From Lachnospiraceae bacterium (GTDB lineage: Bacteria > Bacillota > Clostridia > Lachnospirales > Lachnospiraceae): DNA of 52,299 bases. How positions within the stretch are numbered: position 1 is the first letter of the stretch; every line of letters begins with the position of its first letter. The notes beneath the pieces were generated by a model. The model was not told where the DNA came from. It saw nothing but the letters and a program-made list of their open reading frames with translations, and did no database searches. The DNA is taken from NCBI GenBank assembly GCA_022797375.1, contig JAAWKM010000005.1:1-52299 (forward strand), written 5' to 3'. Both the position numbers and the translations under genes were made by a program. Positions 44,216-52,299 of the stretch are shown one piece after another.

Positions 44216-44338
44216 ATTAATCTCCTCTTTTTTATTATAATATTAAAAACACGGCACCAGTATGTCATGTATGGATTATAACATAAAATATAGCAGGGTA
44301 AACTCACCATACCACAGAAAATAAGTACCAGAAACAGT

Positions 44339-44404
44339 CTGGACACAAAAAACCTGCGTCCGTTTGCCAGCACAGGATAACTGGAAATTTTATGAAAGGG
44401 ACGT
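44339..44404 (+). repeat. Half copy (right arm only) of the long-hairpin family
   Basis: CTGGACA...AACCTGCGTCCGTTTGCCAGCACAGGATAACTGGAAATTTTATG followed by GACGTGG matches the right outer arm of copies A, B2 and C. The left arm and the core are missing, so it cannot form the hairpin. The remainder of 44216-44645 is A/T-rich; nothing else was recognised except possible promoter-like TTGGCT/TATAGT (44534, 44558). Confidence 0.75.
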
Positions 44405-44645
44405 GGACACATAAATATTATGTTTTGCCTGTTCTTGTGCCATTGAAAAATGGGAACACTTTTTATAAAAGGGAGTTACAAAAAATATAATTTTTGTTAA
44501 ATTTGGTGTGATTTGCCACAATTATTACATAATTTGGCTGTATATTAGACTATGTAATATAGTAATATGCCATAAGTCTAAATTAGCATAAAACAGGACT
44601 GCTGGCGGGCAGTTGCTGGAATTTATCTGAATAGGAGGGAATGTT

Positions 44646-46067
44646 ATGGAAACAAGGAAAAAGTTACAATGGACAGCAGTTGCTGCTTTTGCTGTTACAG
44701 CATGGACATGGGCAGGGGCGGATAATGCATCAGCAGCGGTTACTGCTGGTGACATAGAGGTCAGCGGTACTGCACAGAAGATGTATGTAAATGTCAGCCA
44801 GGATAAGGAAATGGTTTTTGGGACAGCAACAAGAAGCAGAAAATCTGGCAAAGTAGTATTTAAAGTATCTTCGTGGAATCTTTATGAAACTGGCAGCAAT
44901 AAAAGGGCAGAAATTGATTTATCTAAACTGAGTAATATAAAGGACAATTATATTGCAGTTAAGACAGATGACATGGAAGTGCCAGTTATTGTAAAAATTC
45001 CGGCAAATGATAAAGTTTCTTCTGTAAAATATAATGGTGCTACCCAGGAACTGGAGATTAAAACCGGGGAAAGCAGGACATCATTAAAAGCAGCATCAGC
45101 TTATGAGTGGAGGACAGTATACAGTAACTGGCAGGCCCCTGGTGAAACACAGCAGCTTACTGATGGTAAGGTATCAGGTGTATTTGGGGAATTCCAGTTC
45201 CAGGGAGGGACATTATATATAAGGACTCCAGGTGAAGAACTGTCAAAGATAACAGAAACAGCAGATGCTGAATTAAAAGAATGCTATGATGCAGGAAATA
45301 CTGACAAGGAAGTAAAAGTTTATGATGCACCAAAGCTTCCAGGCAGGGAGACGAAGATAAATATTGCAAAGCAGGCTAACGGACCGGCTGTTTCTGTACA
45401 GTATACATCTGGCACACTGACACTTCCTAAATTATCTGAATACCGTATTGTAACAGTTTCGGGCAGTTCTGTAACAATACCAGATAATGTTATTAAAAAT
45501 GAAAGTGTGAAAAGGGGAGTTACACTGGATGAACTGCTGCCAGGAGAGTTTGAAAGCGGTATTTTAGAAGTGCGCACCGTACCAAATACTTCAAGGAAAA
45601 AATGTGCATCTAAATGGACACGTATACCGTTAGAGAAACCATCAATGCTTCAGACATCTGGAAATGATACACTTACCAGCAAACCAGCAGCACCAGCAGA
45701 TGGTGTATATAAATGGGGCGGCGGTGGCATTAAAAATGTAACAGTAACAGGCGCCTCTGATGGGACTGGGGCAAAACCTGTACTTGTTAAAGCAGACTAC
45801 CAGAGTACCAGCAAAGGATATGATGTTGTAATTACAAGTACCAGCAATGTAAATTACCGTGTAGTGGTTATGGATAGGGAAGAGAAGCCAGGAGCTTCTG
45901 CAAGCACAAGGACATTAAGGGCAAATTCATCATTAACATTAAGCGGTTTAAAGGATGGCCAGGTTATTTATATACGCCAGGATGGCAGCAGCAGCACAAA
46001 GACATGGGCTGGCGAATATACAAAATTTGGTACTGTTGATTTTCCAAAACAGGAAAATGCAGGCTAA
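44646..46067 (+). CDS. Secreted protein of unknown function
   Basis: A 473-residue protein with a clear signal peptide: KKLQWTAVAAFAVTAWTWAGADNASAA, cleavage likely after ASA or AAV near residues 29-31. I do not recognise a family. The mature part is rich in Lys, Thr, Ser and short beta-like stretches (KVVFKVSSWNLY, VVITSTSNVNYRVVV), with three or four repeating beta-sandwich-like regions possible. No sortase signal, lipobox or C-terminal transmembrane helix, so it may be released or bound non-covalently. AGGAGGG precedes the ATG by 6 nt. galE follows after 22 nt, so it may be cotranscribed with surface-sugar genes. Confidence 0.75.
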   Translation: METRKKLQWTAVAAFAVTAWTWAGADNASAAVTAGDIEVSGTAQKMYVNVSQDKEMVFGTATRSRKSGKVVFKVSSWNLYETGSNKRAEIDLSKLSNIKDNYIAVKTDDMEVPVIVKIPANDKVSSVKYNGATQELEIKTGESRTSLKAASAYEWRTVYSNWQAPGETQQLTDGKVSGVFGEFQFQGGTLYIRTPGEELSKITETADAELKECYDAGNTDKEVKVYDAPKLPGRETKINIAKQANGPAVSVQYTSGTLTLPKLSEYRIVTVSGSSVTIPDNVIKNESVKRGVTLDELLPGEFESGILEVRTVPNTSRKKCASKWTRIPLEKPSMLQTSGNDTLTSKPAAPADGVYKWGGGGIKNVTVTGASDGTGAKPVLVKADYQSTSKGYDVVITSTSNVNYRVVVMDREEKPGASASTRTLRANSSLTLSGLKDGQVIYIRQDGSSSTKTWAGEYTKFGTVDFPKQENAG

Positions 46068-46089
46068 TAAAAATCCGTAGGAGGAAATA

Positions 46090-47100
46090 ATGGACAATAT
46101 TTTGGTAACAGGCGGTGCTGGGTTTATTGGCAGCCATACAACAGTAGAACTTCTTAATGCAGGATATAGTGTAACAGTTATTGATAATCTTGTTAATTCA
46201 AGCAGGGAGTCATTAGAAAGGGTTAAGAAAATAACTGGTAAAAGTGTTAAATTCTATGAAGATGACCTGCTTGACATGGAAGCTTTACAAAATATATTTG
46301 AGAAGGAAAGTATTTCTTCAGTTATACATTTTGCTGGTTTAAAAGCGGTAGGAGAGTCTTGTGAGATACCACTTGCATATTTTAATAATAATGTAACAGG
46401 CACTATAAACCTGCTTATGGCGATGGAAAAATACAATGTAAAATCACTTGTATTCAGCTCATCAGCTACAGTATATGGCAAACCTGCAAGTGTGCCAATC
46501 AGGGAAGATTTTCCATTATCAGTATCTAACCCTTATGGCAGGACAAAACTTATAATTGAAGATATGTTAAGGGATATATACAAGGCTGATGAAAGCTGGG
46601 ACATTGCCCTTTTAAGGTATTTTAACCCTATAGGGGCACATGAAAGTGGGGAAATCGGGGAAAGCCCTAATGGAATACCTAATAACCTGCTGCCATATGT
46701 TGCTAAAGTTGCAACAGGTGAACTTGAAGTTGTAAATGTATTTGGTGATGACTATGATACACCAGATGGTACAGGTGTCCGTGATTATATACATGTAACA
46801 GATTTAGCAGAAGGGCATATAAAAGCCCTTGAAAAACTAAGTTCACATCCAGGGCTTGTAACTTATAACCTTGGAACAGGCAAAGGCTACAGTGTGCTTG
46901 AAATAATCCATAATTTTGAGAAAGCATGTGGCAAAGAAATCCCATATAAAATTGCAGACAGAAGGCCTGGTGATATAGACATGTGCTATGCTGACCCTGG
47001 CAAAGCAAAAAAAGAGCTTGGATGGGAAGCAAAAAGGGATATAGATAAAATGTGTGAGGATGCATGGAGATGGCAGAGCAAATATCCAAAAGGGCTTTGA
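46090..47100 (+). CDS. galE: UDP-glucose 4-epimerase
   Basis: Interconverts UDP-glucose and UDP-galactose. The 336-residue protein has the NAD motif [20 protein letters not shown], the catalytic YGRTK (Tyr-x3-Lys), and [27 protein letters not shown]. It could feed UDP-galactose to Glf at 39248. AGGAGG lies 6 nt before the ATG. The phosphoesterase gene begins 28 nt after its stop. Confidence 0.96.
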   Translation: MDNILVTGGAGFIGSHTTVELLNAGYSVTVIDNLVNSSRESLERVKKITGKSVKFYEDDLLDMEALQNIFEKESISSVIHFAGLKAVGESCEIPLAYFNNNVTGTINLLMAMEKYNVKSLVFSSSATVYGKPASVPIREDFPLSVSNPYGRTKLIIEDMLRDIYKADESWDIALLRYFNPIGAHESGEIGESPNGIPNNLLPYVAKVATGELEVVNVFGDDYDTPDGTGVRDYIHVTDLAEGHIKALEKLSSHPGLVTYNLGTGKGYSVLEIIHNFEKACGKEIPYKIADRRPGDIDMCYADPGKAKKELGWEAKRDIDKMCEDAWRWQSKYPKGL

Positions 47101-47128
47101 CAAAATATCCAGTGCAGGAGTTATTAAA

Positions 47129-47698
47129 ATGAGGTATTACATTGCAGACTGCCATTTTGGGCATGACAAAGCCAGGATTTTAGACAACCGGAATTTTGCC
47201 AGTCTGGAGCAGATGGATGAAGAAATGATTGAAATATGGAATAGAACCATCCGCAAGAAAAAAGATGAAGTAGTTATACTTGGTGACCTGTCTGTTGAAA
47301 AAGGTGAGGCAGTTAATACACTTTTAAAAAGGTTAAATGGCAGGAAATATCTTGTTTCAGGTAACCATGATATGAGGTTTCTGCATGACAAAAAATTTGA
47401 TGTATCACTTTTTGAATGGATAAAACCATATGCAGAACTTAGGGATAATAACAGGACAGTGGTATTAAGCCACTATCCTGTTATATGTTATAACGGACAG
47501 TACCATGGGAATAGTACATATATGCTGTATGGGCATGTACATAATACGGCTGATTACCAGAATGTAAAACGGTTTGTAAAAGAAACAAGAGAGAGTTTTT
47601 CAGGGGAAGAGAAAATTCCGTGTAATATGATAAACTGTTTTGCTATGTTTTCTGGCTACCGTCCGCTTACTTTGGATGAATGGATAGAATTGATTTGA
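47129..47698 (+). CDS. Small metallophosphoesterase
   Basis: A 189-residue calcineurin-like phosphoesterase. The metal-binding motifs are all visible: YYIADCHFGH (D-x-H), VVILGDLS (GD), VSGNHDMRF (GNHD), LSHYPV and YGHVHN (GHxH). The track start at 47054 lies inside galE; CAGGAG 8 nt before ATG 47129 supports the shorter form. The substrate is unknown. The promoter of tyrS overlaps its stop codon. Confidence 0.88.
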   Translation: MRYYIADCHFGHDKARILDNRNFASLEQMDEEMIEIWNRTIRKKKDEVVILGDLSVEKGEAVNTLLKRLNGRKYLVSGNHDMRFLHDKKFDVSLFEWIKPYAELRDNNRTVVLSHYPVICYNGQYHGNSTYMLYGHVHNTADYQNVKRFVKETRESFSGEEKIPCNMINCFAMFSGYRPLTLDEWIELI

Positions 47699-47723
47699 CA
47701 AAGTGTGGCATTTAAGTTAAAAT
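47695..47723 (+). promoter_or_regulatory. SigA promoter of the T-box-tyrS transcript
   Basis: TTGACA (47695-47700) and TAAAAT (47718-47723) are 17 bp apart. The -35 box overlaps the TGA stop of the phosphoesterase gene. Confidence 0.8.
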
Positions 47724-47734
47724 ACATATGTAAA

Positions 47735-48010
47735 TACGTTGAAAAGAAGAAGTAGCAGCAGAGGGAAGTTTATAGAAAGCCACCGGCTGATGGAAGGTGC
47801 AGCGGAACCTGTATGTGAATACATCTTGGAGTAGCGGGCTGAAGGGCATATGCCTTGTAAGCTTAGACGGTAGTGCATCCGTTATAATGCAGGGATATGA
47901 TAGTATCCTGTAGAGGCAGCAGGTGTGAACCTGTTGTAAAAAAAGGTGGTAACGCGGTAATTCCGTCCTTTTATCTGTATTATATGCAGATAAAAGGACT
48001 TTTTTATTTT
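47735..48010 (+). promoter_or_regulatory. Tyrosine-specific T-box leader
   Basis: The leader contains the T-box sequence AAGGTGGTAACGCGG (about 47943-47957), whose bulge pairs with the tRNA acceptor end, and a stem I with AGTAGC and a candidate specifier UAC (Tyr) in GTGAATACATC. It ends in a terminator: GTCCTTTTATCTG pairs perfectly with CAGATAAAAGGAC, then TTTTTT (47965-48006). Uncharged tRNA-Tyr would prevent termination and turn on tyrS. Confidence 0.9.
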
Positions 48011-48073
48011 GTGGGATTATTTGTTCTTCTATAGGAACTATACAATATAAGAAAAACTGAAAGGGGAATTATT

Positions 48074-49297
48074 ATGGAACTATATGACGAACTTACAGCG
48101 CGCGGGCTTATTGCCCAGGTGACAGACGAAGAAGAAATTAAGGAACTTATTAACAATGGGAAGGCAATATTTTATATAGGGTTTGACCCTACAGCTGACA
48201 GCCTGCATGTAGGACATTTTATGGCTCTGTGCCTTATGAAAAGGTTACAGGAAGCTGGTAATAAACCTATAGCCCTTATTGGCGGCGGGACTGCTATGAT
48301 TGGTGACCCGTCAGGCAGGACAGATATGCGCCAGATGATGACACCAGAAACTATTAACCACAATGTAGAATGTTTTAAAAAGCAGATGGAAAAATTTATT
48401 GATTTTTCAAATGATAAAGCACTGCTTGTAAATAATGCTGACTGGCTTATGGACCTTAACTATATGGAAGTACTGAGGGAAACCGGGCCGCATTTTTCAG
48501 TGAACCGTATGCTTGCAGCAGAGTGCTACAAGCAGCGTATGGAAAAGGGTCTTACATTCCTTGAGTTTAATTATATGATAATGCAAAGTTTTGACTTCTA
48601 CACATTGTTCCAGAAATACGGCTGTAACATGGAATTTGGCGGTGATGACCAGTGGAGCAATATGCTTGGAGGTACAGAACTTATACGCCGCAAGCTTGGT
48701 AAGAATGCTTATGCAATGACTATAAACCTGCTTCTTAATTCTGAAGGCAAGAAAATGGGCAAAACCCAGTCAGGCGCTGTATGGCTTGACCCTGCAAAGA
48801 CAAGTCCGTTTGACTTTTACCAGTACTGGAGGAATGTAAGTGATGCAGATGTGTTAAAATGCCTGCGTATGCTTACATTCCTTCCATTGGAACAAATTAA
48901 TGAGATGGACAAATGGGAGGGAAGCCAGCTTAACGAAGCAAAGGAAATACTTGCATTTGAGTTAACAAAACTTGTACATGGTGAAGAAGAAGCATCAAAG
49001 GCAAAAGAAAGTGCGAGGGCGCTTTTCTCAAGTGGTAATGCAGCGGATATGCCAGTAGCAGAACTTACGGACAGTGATTTTGAAAATGGCCAGATTGGAA
49101 TATTAAAACTTCTTGTAAAGGCAGGGCTTGCACCATCAAATGCAGAAGCACGCCGTAATGTGGAACAGGGAGGCGTTACAATAAATGGTGAAAAAGCTGC
49201 TGATACTAAAGCAGCAGTTACAAAAGAGCAGATAGGTGAAGATGGCATTATATTAAAACGTGGCAAAAAGAAATTTGTAAAAGTTATCTGCAAATAA
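48074..49297 (+). CDS. tyrS: Tyrosyl-tRNA synthetase
   Basis: Charges tRNA-Tyr. The 407-residue class I enzyme has [15 protein letters not shown] (HIGH-type), [12 protein letters not shown] (tyrosine site), and KMGKTQSGA in the KMSKS position. A C-terminal S4 RNA-binding domain starts near residue 340. The KMGKT variant identifies the common bacterial TyrS type. Regulated by the upstream T-box. AAGGGG precedes the ATG by about 8 nt, and a terminator follows. Confidence 0.97.
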   Translation: MELYDELTARGLIAQVTDEEEIKELINNGKAIFYIGFDPTADSLHVGHFMALCLMKRLQEAGNKPIALIGGGTAMIGDPSGRTDMRQMMTPETINHNVECFKKQMEKFIDFSNDKALLVNNADWLMDLNYMEVLRETGPHFSVNRMLAAECYKQRMEKGLTFLEFNYMIMQSFDFYTLFQKYGCNMEFGGDDQWSNMLGGTELIRRKLGKNAYAMTINLLLNSEGKKMGKTQSGAVWLDPAKTSPFDFYQYWRNVSDADVLKCLRMLTFLPLEQINEMDKWEGSQLNEAKEILAFELTKLVHGEEEASKAKESARALFSSGNAADMPVAELTDSDFENGQIGILKLLVKAGLAPSNAEARRNVEQGGVTINGEKAADTKAAVTKEQIGEDGIILKRGKKKFVKVICK

Positions 49298-49330
49298 AAA
49301 CCTGGAATTGAAATGCATTTTATACAGGGT

Positions 49331-49370
49331 AAAAGGCATATTGCTGTAATCTGGCAATATGCCTTTTTGC
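49331..49370 (+). terminator. Terminator after tyrS
   Basis: AAAAGGCATATTGC pairs perfectly with GCAATATGCCTTTT over a 9-nt loop, followed by a T. A second T-run on the other strand may serve the converging DUF4364 operon. Confidence 0.85.
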
Positions 49371-49489
49371 ATAAATGCTGCACATATGTAACTGTTTTAA
49401 CCCACACAGCAGCATTTAATCCTGGTTCTGGCAATAATCCATGGTTAAAAGGGAAGCTGGTTAATTGCTGTTATTTATTAAATAAAATA

Positions 49490-50011
49490 TCAATCCAGGG
49501 TAAGGGTTTTTAGCAGATAAGCATAAATAGCCTCATTCCTTTCTTTAAACCTCTGGCACGCCTGTATGGCTTCTTCTTCCGTAGGAAGGTTTAATGCCAG
49601 TTCCATTATAATACTGCCACGTTCCACAATAGAAACTTTGGCAAGACAGCCTCCTGTTTTCATCTGGGTAAAGTCAGTATGTATAGTGGTATTCTGCACA
49701 ATATTTACTTTATGGTCATTAAGGTAATTGTCTATCTGGGATTTAGTGTCTTCAGGAAGCTGGTTTCCGAAAAATCCGAGGGTTTCCATGCCTGATGGCG
49801 TTATCATATAGTAAGAGGCAGAATGTGTCTGCTCTGTTTCAATCATCTTGTCTTCTGTAAGGTTAGCCAGTGTCTGTTGTATTGAAAAATAATCTGTATA
49901 GCCTTTATCAAGAATAAAATCAGAAATAATGGCATTTGGCATAGGCTGTTTTGTCTTGCTTAAAAAGTATAAGATTATCAGTTTGTACAGTTTCAATGAT
50001 TCTGATGTCAT
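49490..50011 (-). CDS. DUF4364 family protein
   Basis: A 173-residue protein matching DUF4364 across its length. It starts with a winged-helix-like segment (KLYKLIILYFLSKTKQPMPNAIISDFILDKGYTDYFSIQQTLANLTEDKMIE), suggesting DNA binding. The C-terminal half has no known motif. Members are common in Clostridia, with no shown function. Third gene of the malic enzyme/radical SAM/DUF4364 operon. Confidence 0.88.
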   Translation of the reverse strand: MTSESLKLYKLIILYFLSKTKQPMPNAIISDFILDKGYTDYFSIQQTLANLTEDKMIETEQTHSASYYMITPSGMETLGFFGNQLPEDTKSQIDNYLNDHKVNIVQNTTIHTDFTQMKTGGCLAKVSIVERGSIIMELALNLPTEEEAIQACQRFKERNEAIYAYLLKTLTLD

Positions 50012-50034
50012 GAAAACCCCTCTTTCTGGTAATT

Positions 50035-50958
50035 TTATTGTAGTGACATACCCTGGTATACACCAGATTTCTTAAGTTCATGGGAAATGGCATTTAAAAC
50101 ATGCCGTTTGTTACAGCTCCACAGCGGGGCAACCAGCAGGTCTTTTGGCCCGTCACCTGTTAAACGGTGTACCGTTATATCTGGTGAGAGTTCACTAATG
50201 CAGCGGAGTATAAGCTGTACATATTCCTGTTCAGAATAAATATGTATCTTATGTGCCATTGAAGCAAGTCCTGTATTTTTAAGTATATGAAGAAGTTGTA
50301 ATTTTATGCCTTGTATATCCATTTTATTAAGGTAATGTATAGTTTCTATTATATCTTCTTCATTTTCACCAGGAAGCCCAAGAATAATATGTACTACAAT
50401 ATAAATATTGCGTTTCCTTAATTCCCTTACAGTATTATTAAAAACGTCAAGTGTATAGCCACGCCTTATAAAGCGGGCAGTTTCTTCGTGTATGGTCTGC
50501 AGGCCCAGTTCAATCCACACAGGTTTGGTTTTGTTGCATTCTTCAAGCAGTGTAAATATATCTGTGTTAAAGCAGTCAGGCCTTGTGCCAACAGACATTG
50601 CAACAATACCAGGGTGTGAAAGGGTTTCCATATACAGGTTTTCAAGATAAGAAACAGGCGCATAAGTATTAGAATATGACTGGAAATAGGCAATATACTT
50701 GTCACCTGTTTTTTTGCCATGTCTTTGTATAATGTCTATTCCCTGCTCTATCTGTTTATAGACAGAATGTTGCCGTGGTGCTGCAAATTCGCCTGAGCCG
50801 CCATTGCTACAGAAAATACATCCGCCAGTACCTGCTGTACCATCCCTGTTAGGGCATGTCATGCCGCCATCAAGTGCTATTTTATATACTTTGCAGCCAA
50901 AAGTCTGTTTCAGATAGTAATCAAGGGAATAATAAGGTTTATCACCAAAATGCACCAT
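50035..50958 (-). CDS. Radical SAM protein of the TIGR01212 (YtqA) family
   Basis: A 307-residue radical SAM enzyme. The family's cysteine motif is seen as CPNRDGTAGTGGCIFCSNGG. VGTRPDCFNTDIF, ELGLQTIHEETARFIRRGY and HIILGLPGENEEDIIET are typical of the barrel. The C-terminus has HRLTGDGPKDLLVAPLW. Proposed roles in tRNA or protein modification are not settled. Its start codon overlaps the malic enzyme stop by one base, so the two are translated together. Confidence 0.9.
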   Translation of the reverse strand: MVHFGDKPYYSLDYYLKQTFGCKVYKIALDGGMTCPNRDGTAGTGGCIFCSNGGSGEFAAPRQHSVYKQIEQGIDIIQRHGKKTGDKYIAYFQSYSNTYAPVSYLENLYMETLSHPGIVAMSVGTRPDCFNTDIFTLLEECNKTKPVWIELGLQTIHEETARFIRRGYTLDVFNNTVRELRKRNIYIVVHIILGLPGENEEDIIETIHYLNKMDIQGIKLQLLHILKNTGLASMAHKIHIYSEQEYVQLILRCISELSPDITVHRLTGDGPKDLLVAPLWSCNKRHVLNAISHELKKSGVYQGMSLQ

Positions 50959-52109
50959 TATTTTATATTTGACCTTACTGCTTCAGATACAACATCAGCA
51001 ACACGCGGGTCAAAAGCTTCAGGCATAATGTGGTCCGCATCAAGGTCTGTATCATTCACAAGCCCTGCTATTGCAAGAGCGGCAGCAAGTTTCATATCCT
51101 CTGTAATCTGGGAGGCGCGTCCTTCAAGTGCACCTTTAAATATTCCTGGAAATGCAACAACATTATTTATCTGGTTAGGAAAATCTGAACGGCCTGTCCC
51201 AATTACTTTAACACCAGCTTTTTTAGCAATATCAGGCATAATTTCAGGTACAGGGTTTGCCATTGCAAAGATAATTGCGTCTTTATTCATTGATGCTGCC
51301 ATTTCTTCTGAAACAATGCCAGGTGCAGAAACGCCTACAAATATATCAGCACCAGCCATTGCATCTGCAAGGCTTCCTGTCTTGCCAGAAATGTTTGTAA
51401 CTTTTGCCATTTCCTTTTGCATCCAGTTAAGTCCAGGTGTAGAAGAAGATATAATTCCAGACTTGTCACACATAACAATATCTTTAAAACCATACTTTAA
51501 GAGAAGTTTAGTTATTGCAACACCTGCTGAACCAGCACCATTTACAACAATACTGCAGTTTTCTTTTGTCCTGCCAGTGACTTTCATGGCATTAATAATG
51601 CCTGCAAGCACAACAATGGCAGTACCATGCTGGTCATCATGGAATACAGGGATATCAAGTGCTTTTTTAAGACGTTCTTCAATCTCAAAACATCTCGGGG
51701 CAGATATATCTTCAAGGTTAATTCCACCAAATGCAGGTGCAATATTTATAACTGTCTTTATAATTTCTTCTGTGTCCTGTGTGTCAAGGCATATAGGAAA
51801 TGCATTTACTCCGCCAAATTCTTTGAATAAAACGGCTTTTCCCTCCATAACAGGCATTGCTGCATGAGGGCCTATATTGCCAAGTCCAAGGACTGCACTT
51901 CCATCAGAAACAACTGCTACAGTATTTGACTTAATTGTGTAATTGTATGCTTCATCCTTGTTATCTGCGATAACCTTACATGGTTCAGCAACCCCGGGTG
52001 TATAGGCAATAGCAAGGTCTTCCCTTGTATTTACATGGCATTTGGGGCATGTGCTGATTTTTCCTCTCCATTCCTTATGTAGAGATAGTGCTTTTTCACT
52101 GCTGGTCAT
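50958..52109 (-). CDS. NAD(P)-dependent malic enzyme
   Basis: Oxidatively decarboxylates malate to pyruvate. The 383 residues match the short bacterial malic enzymes: AYTPGVAEPC (catalytic Tyr), SDGSAVLGLGNIGPHAAMPVMEGKAVLFK, VFHDDQHGTAIV (metal-binding acids) and the nucleotide-binding NGAGSAGVAI. An unusual CPKC pair lies at about residues 21-24, in the N-terminal segment. First gene of the minus-strand operon; GGAGGT precedes the ATG. Confidence 0.93.
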   Translation of the reverse strand: MTSSEKALSLHKEWRGKISTCPKCHVNTREDLAIAYTPGVAEPCKVIADNKDEAYNYTIKSNTVAVVSDGSAVLGLGNIGPHAAMPVMEGKAVLFKEFGGVNAFPICLDTQDTEEIIKTVINIAPAFGGINLEDISAPRCFEIEERLKKALDIPVFHDDQHGTAIVVLAGIINAMKVTGRTKENCSIVVNGAGSAGVAITKLLLKYGFKDIVMCDKSGIISSSTPGLNWMQKEMAKVTNISGKTGSLADAMAGADIFVGVSAPGIVSEEMAASMNKDAIIFAMANPVPEIMPDIAKKAGVKVIGTGRSDFPNQINNVVAFPGIFKGALEGRASQITEDMKLAAALAIAGLVNDTDLDADHIMPEAFDPRVADVVSEAVRSNIK

Positions 52110-52200
52110 ATTAAAACCTCCATTTATATATATTAATGAATATAATACATTTTAATGCCCATGACGTACTTGGAAAATACGTGGCAATATCCATAATATC

Positions 52201-52299
52201 GTTACTATTCACAGCTACGCTGTTCATAGTAACAAGCAGCGCGGGAAACGCTGAAAATGCACACATTTTGCAAAAAAAGATTTTGTTCCAAAATCATGC
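52201..52299. mobile_element. Left part of another MITE copy, cut by the window edge
   Basis: Begins with GTTACTATTCACAG and follows the intact 15466 element closely (end hairpin, AAGCAGCGC, CTGAAAATGCACACATTTTGC), with differences after 52240. The right end is outside the window. Confidence 0.85.

Overview
The window looks like chromosome from a low-GC, motile Clostridia-type Firmicute, most likely Lachnospiraceae. The grounds are: a dnaG-rpoD-trmK block; ispH directly joined to ribosomal protein S1; a TGS-domain uridine-kinase-like protein; DUF4364, DUF6465 and DUF4179-type proteins; a tyrosyl T-box; strong AGGAGG ribosome sites; and A/T-rich codon choice. No sporulation gene, tRNA, rRNA or complete transposase gene was seen. 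Species was not assigned.

Layout. 1-720: right end of a MITE-like element and two palindromic repeats, then upstream DNA of dnaG. 731-9872: housekeeping genes on + (dnaG, rpoD, trmK, TGS/kinase protein, folD, rimO, pgsA, cinA), broken only by a 159-bp GC-rich structured insert flanked by 17-bp direct repeats. 9873-10626: three palindromic elements. 10648-15439: flavoprotein, cmk, ispH, S1, cheR. 15466-15627: an intact MITE with target duplication. 15711-26587: DUF4291 gene and a 20-codon ORF, a minus-strand pair (fused membrane/spermidine-synthase-like protein and a BvgS-like hybrid kinase), an L,D-transpeptidase, a glycosyltransferase and an ABC-F protein. 26676-27244: two long palindromes just upstream of the promoter of an isolated rplS. 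27844-38703: zinc-ribbon membrane protein, ECF sigma with its membrane partner, CgeB-like protein with an M29 peptidase, chemoreceptor, orphan HicA-like protein, cation/proton antiporter, another palindrome, DUF6465 protein. 38794-47698: cell-surface sugar genes (gtrA-like, glf, rfbA, rfbB, galE), an MmcQ-DUF3795 fusion, a WYL regulator, a secreted protein of unknown function and a phosphoesterase. 47695-52109: promoter, T-box and tyrS, then a minus-strand malic enzyme / radical SAM / DUF4364 operon. The window ends in the left end of another MITE copy.

The most unusual content is non-coding. Six intergenic elements (about 230-300 bp each) fold into long hairpins. They share a small asymmetric core (GCCGGCGTTTG on one arm, GCGCCG...TGCGTG...GTAGCGGAAGC on the other). 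The helices around the core have different sequences in different copies but stay base-paired, including paired substitutions in the short core helices (CGGCG/CGCCG, CGGCA/TGCCG, TGGTG/CACCA). That is what selection on a folded RNA or single-stranded DNA would leave. Core-less and half copies also occur. A second repeat family is a 162-bp MITE with 14-bp terminal inverted repeats and an 8-bp target duplication. All calls were made by eye from the sequence and ORF track; no database search was run.
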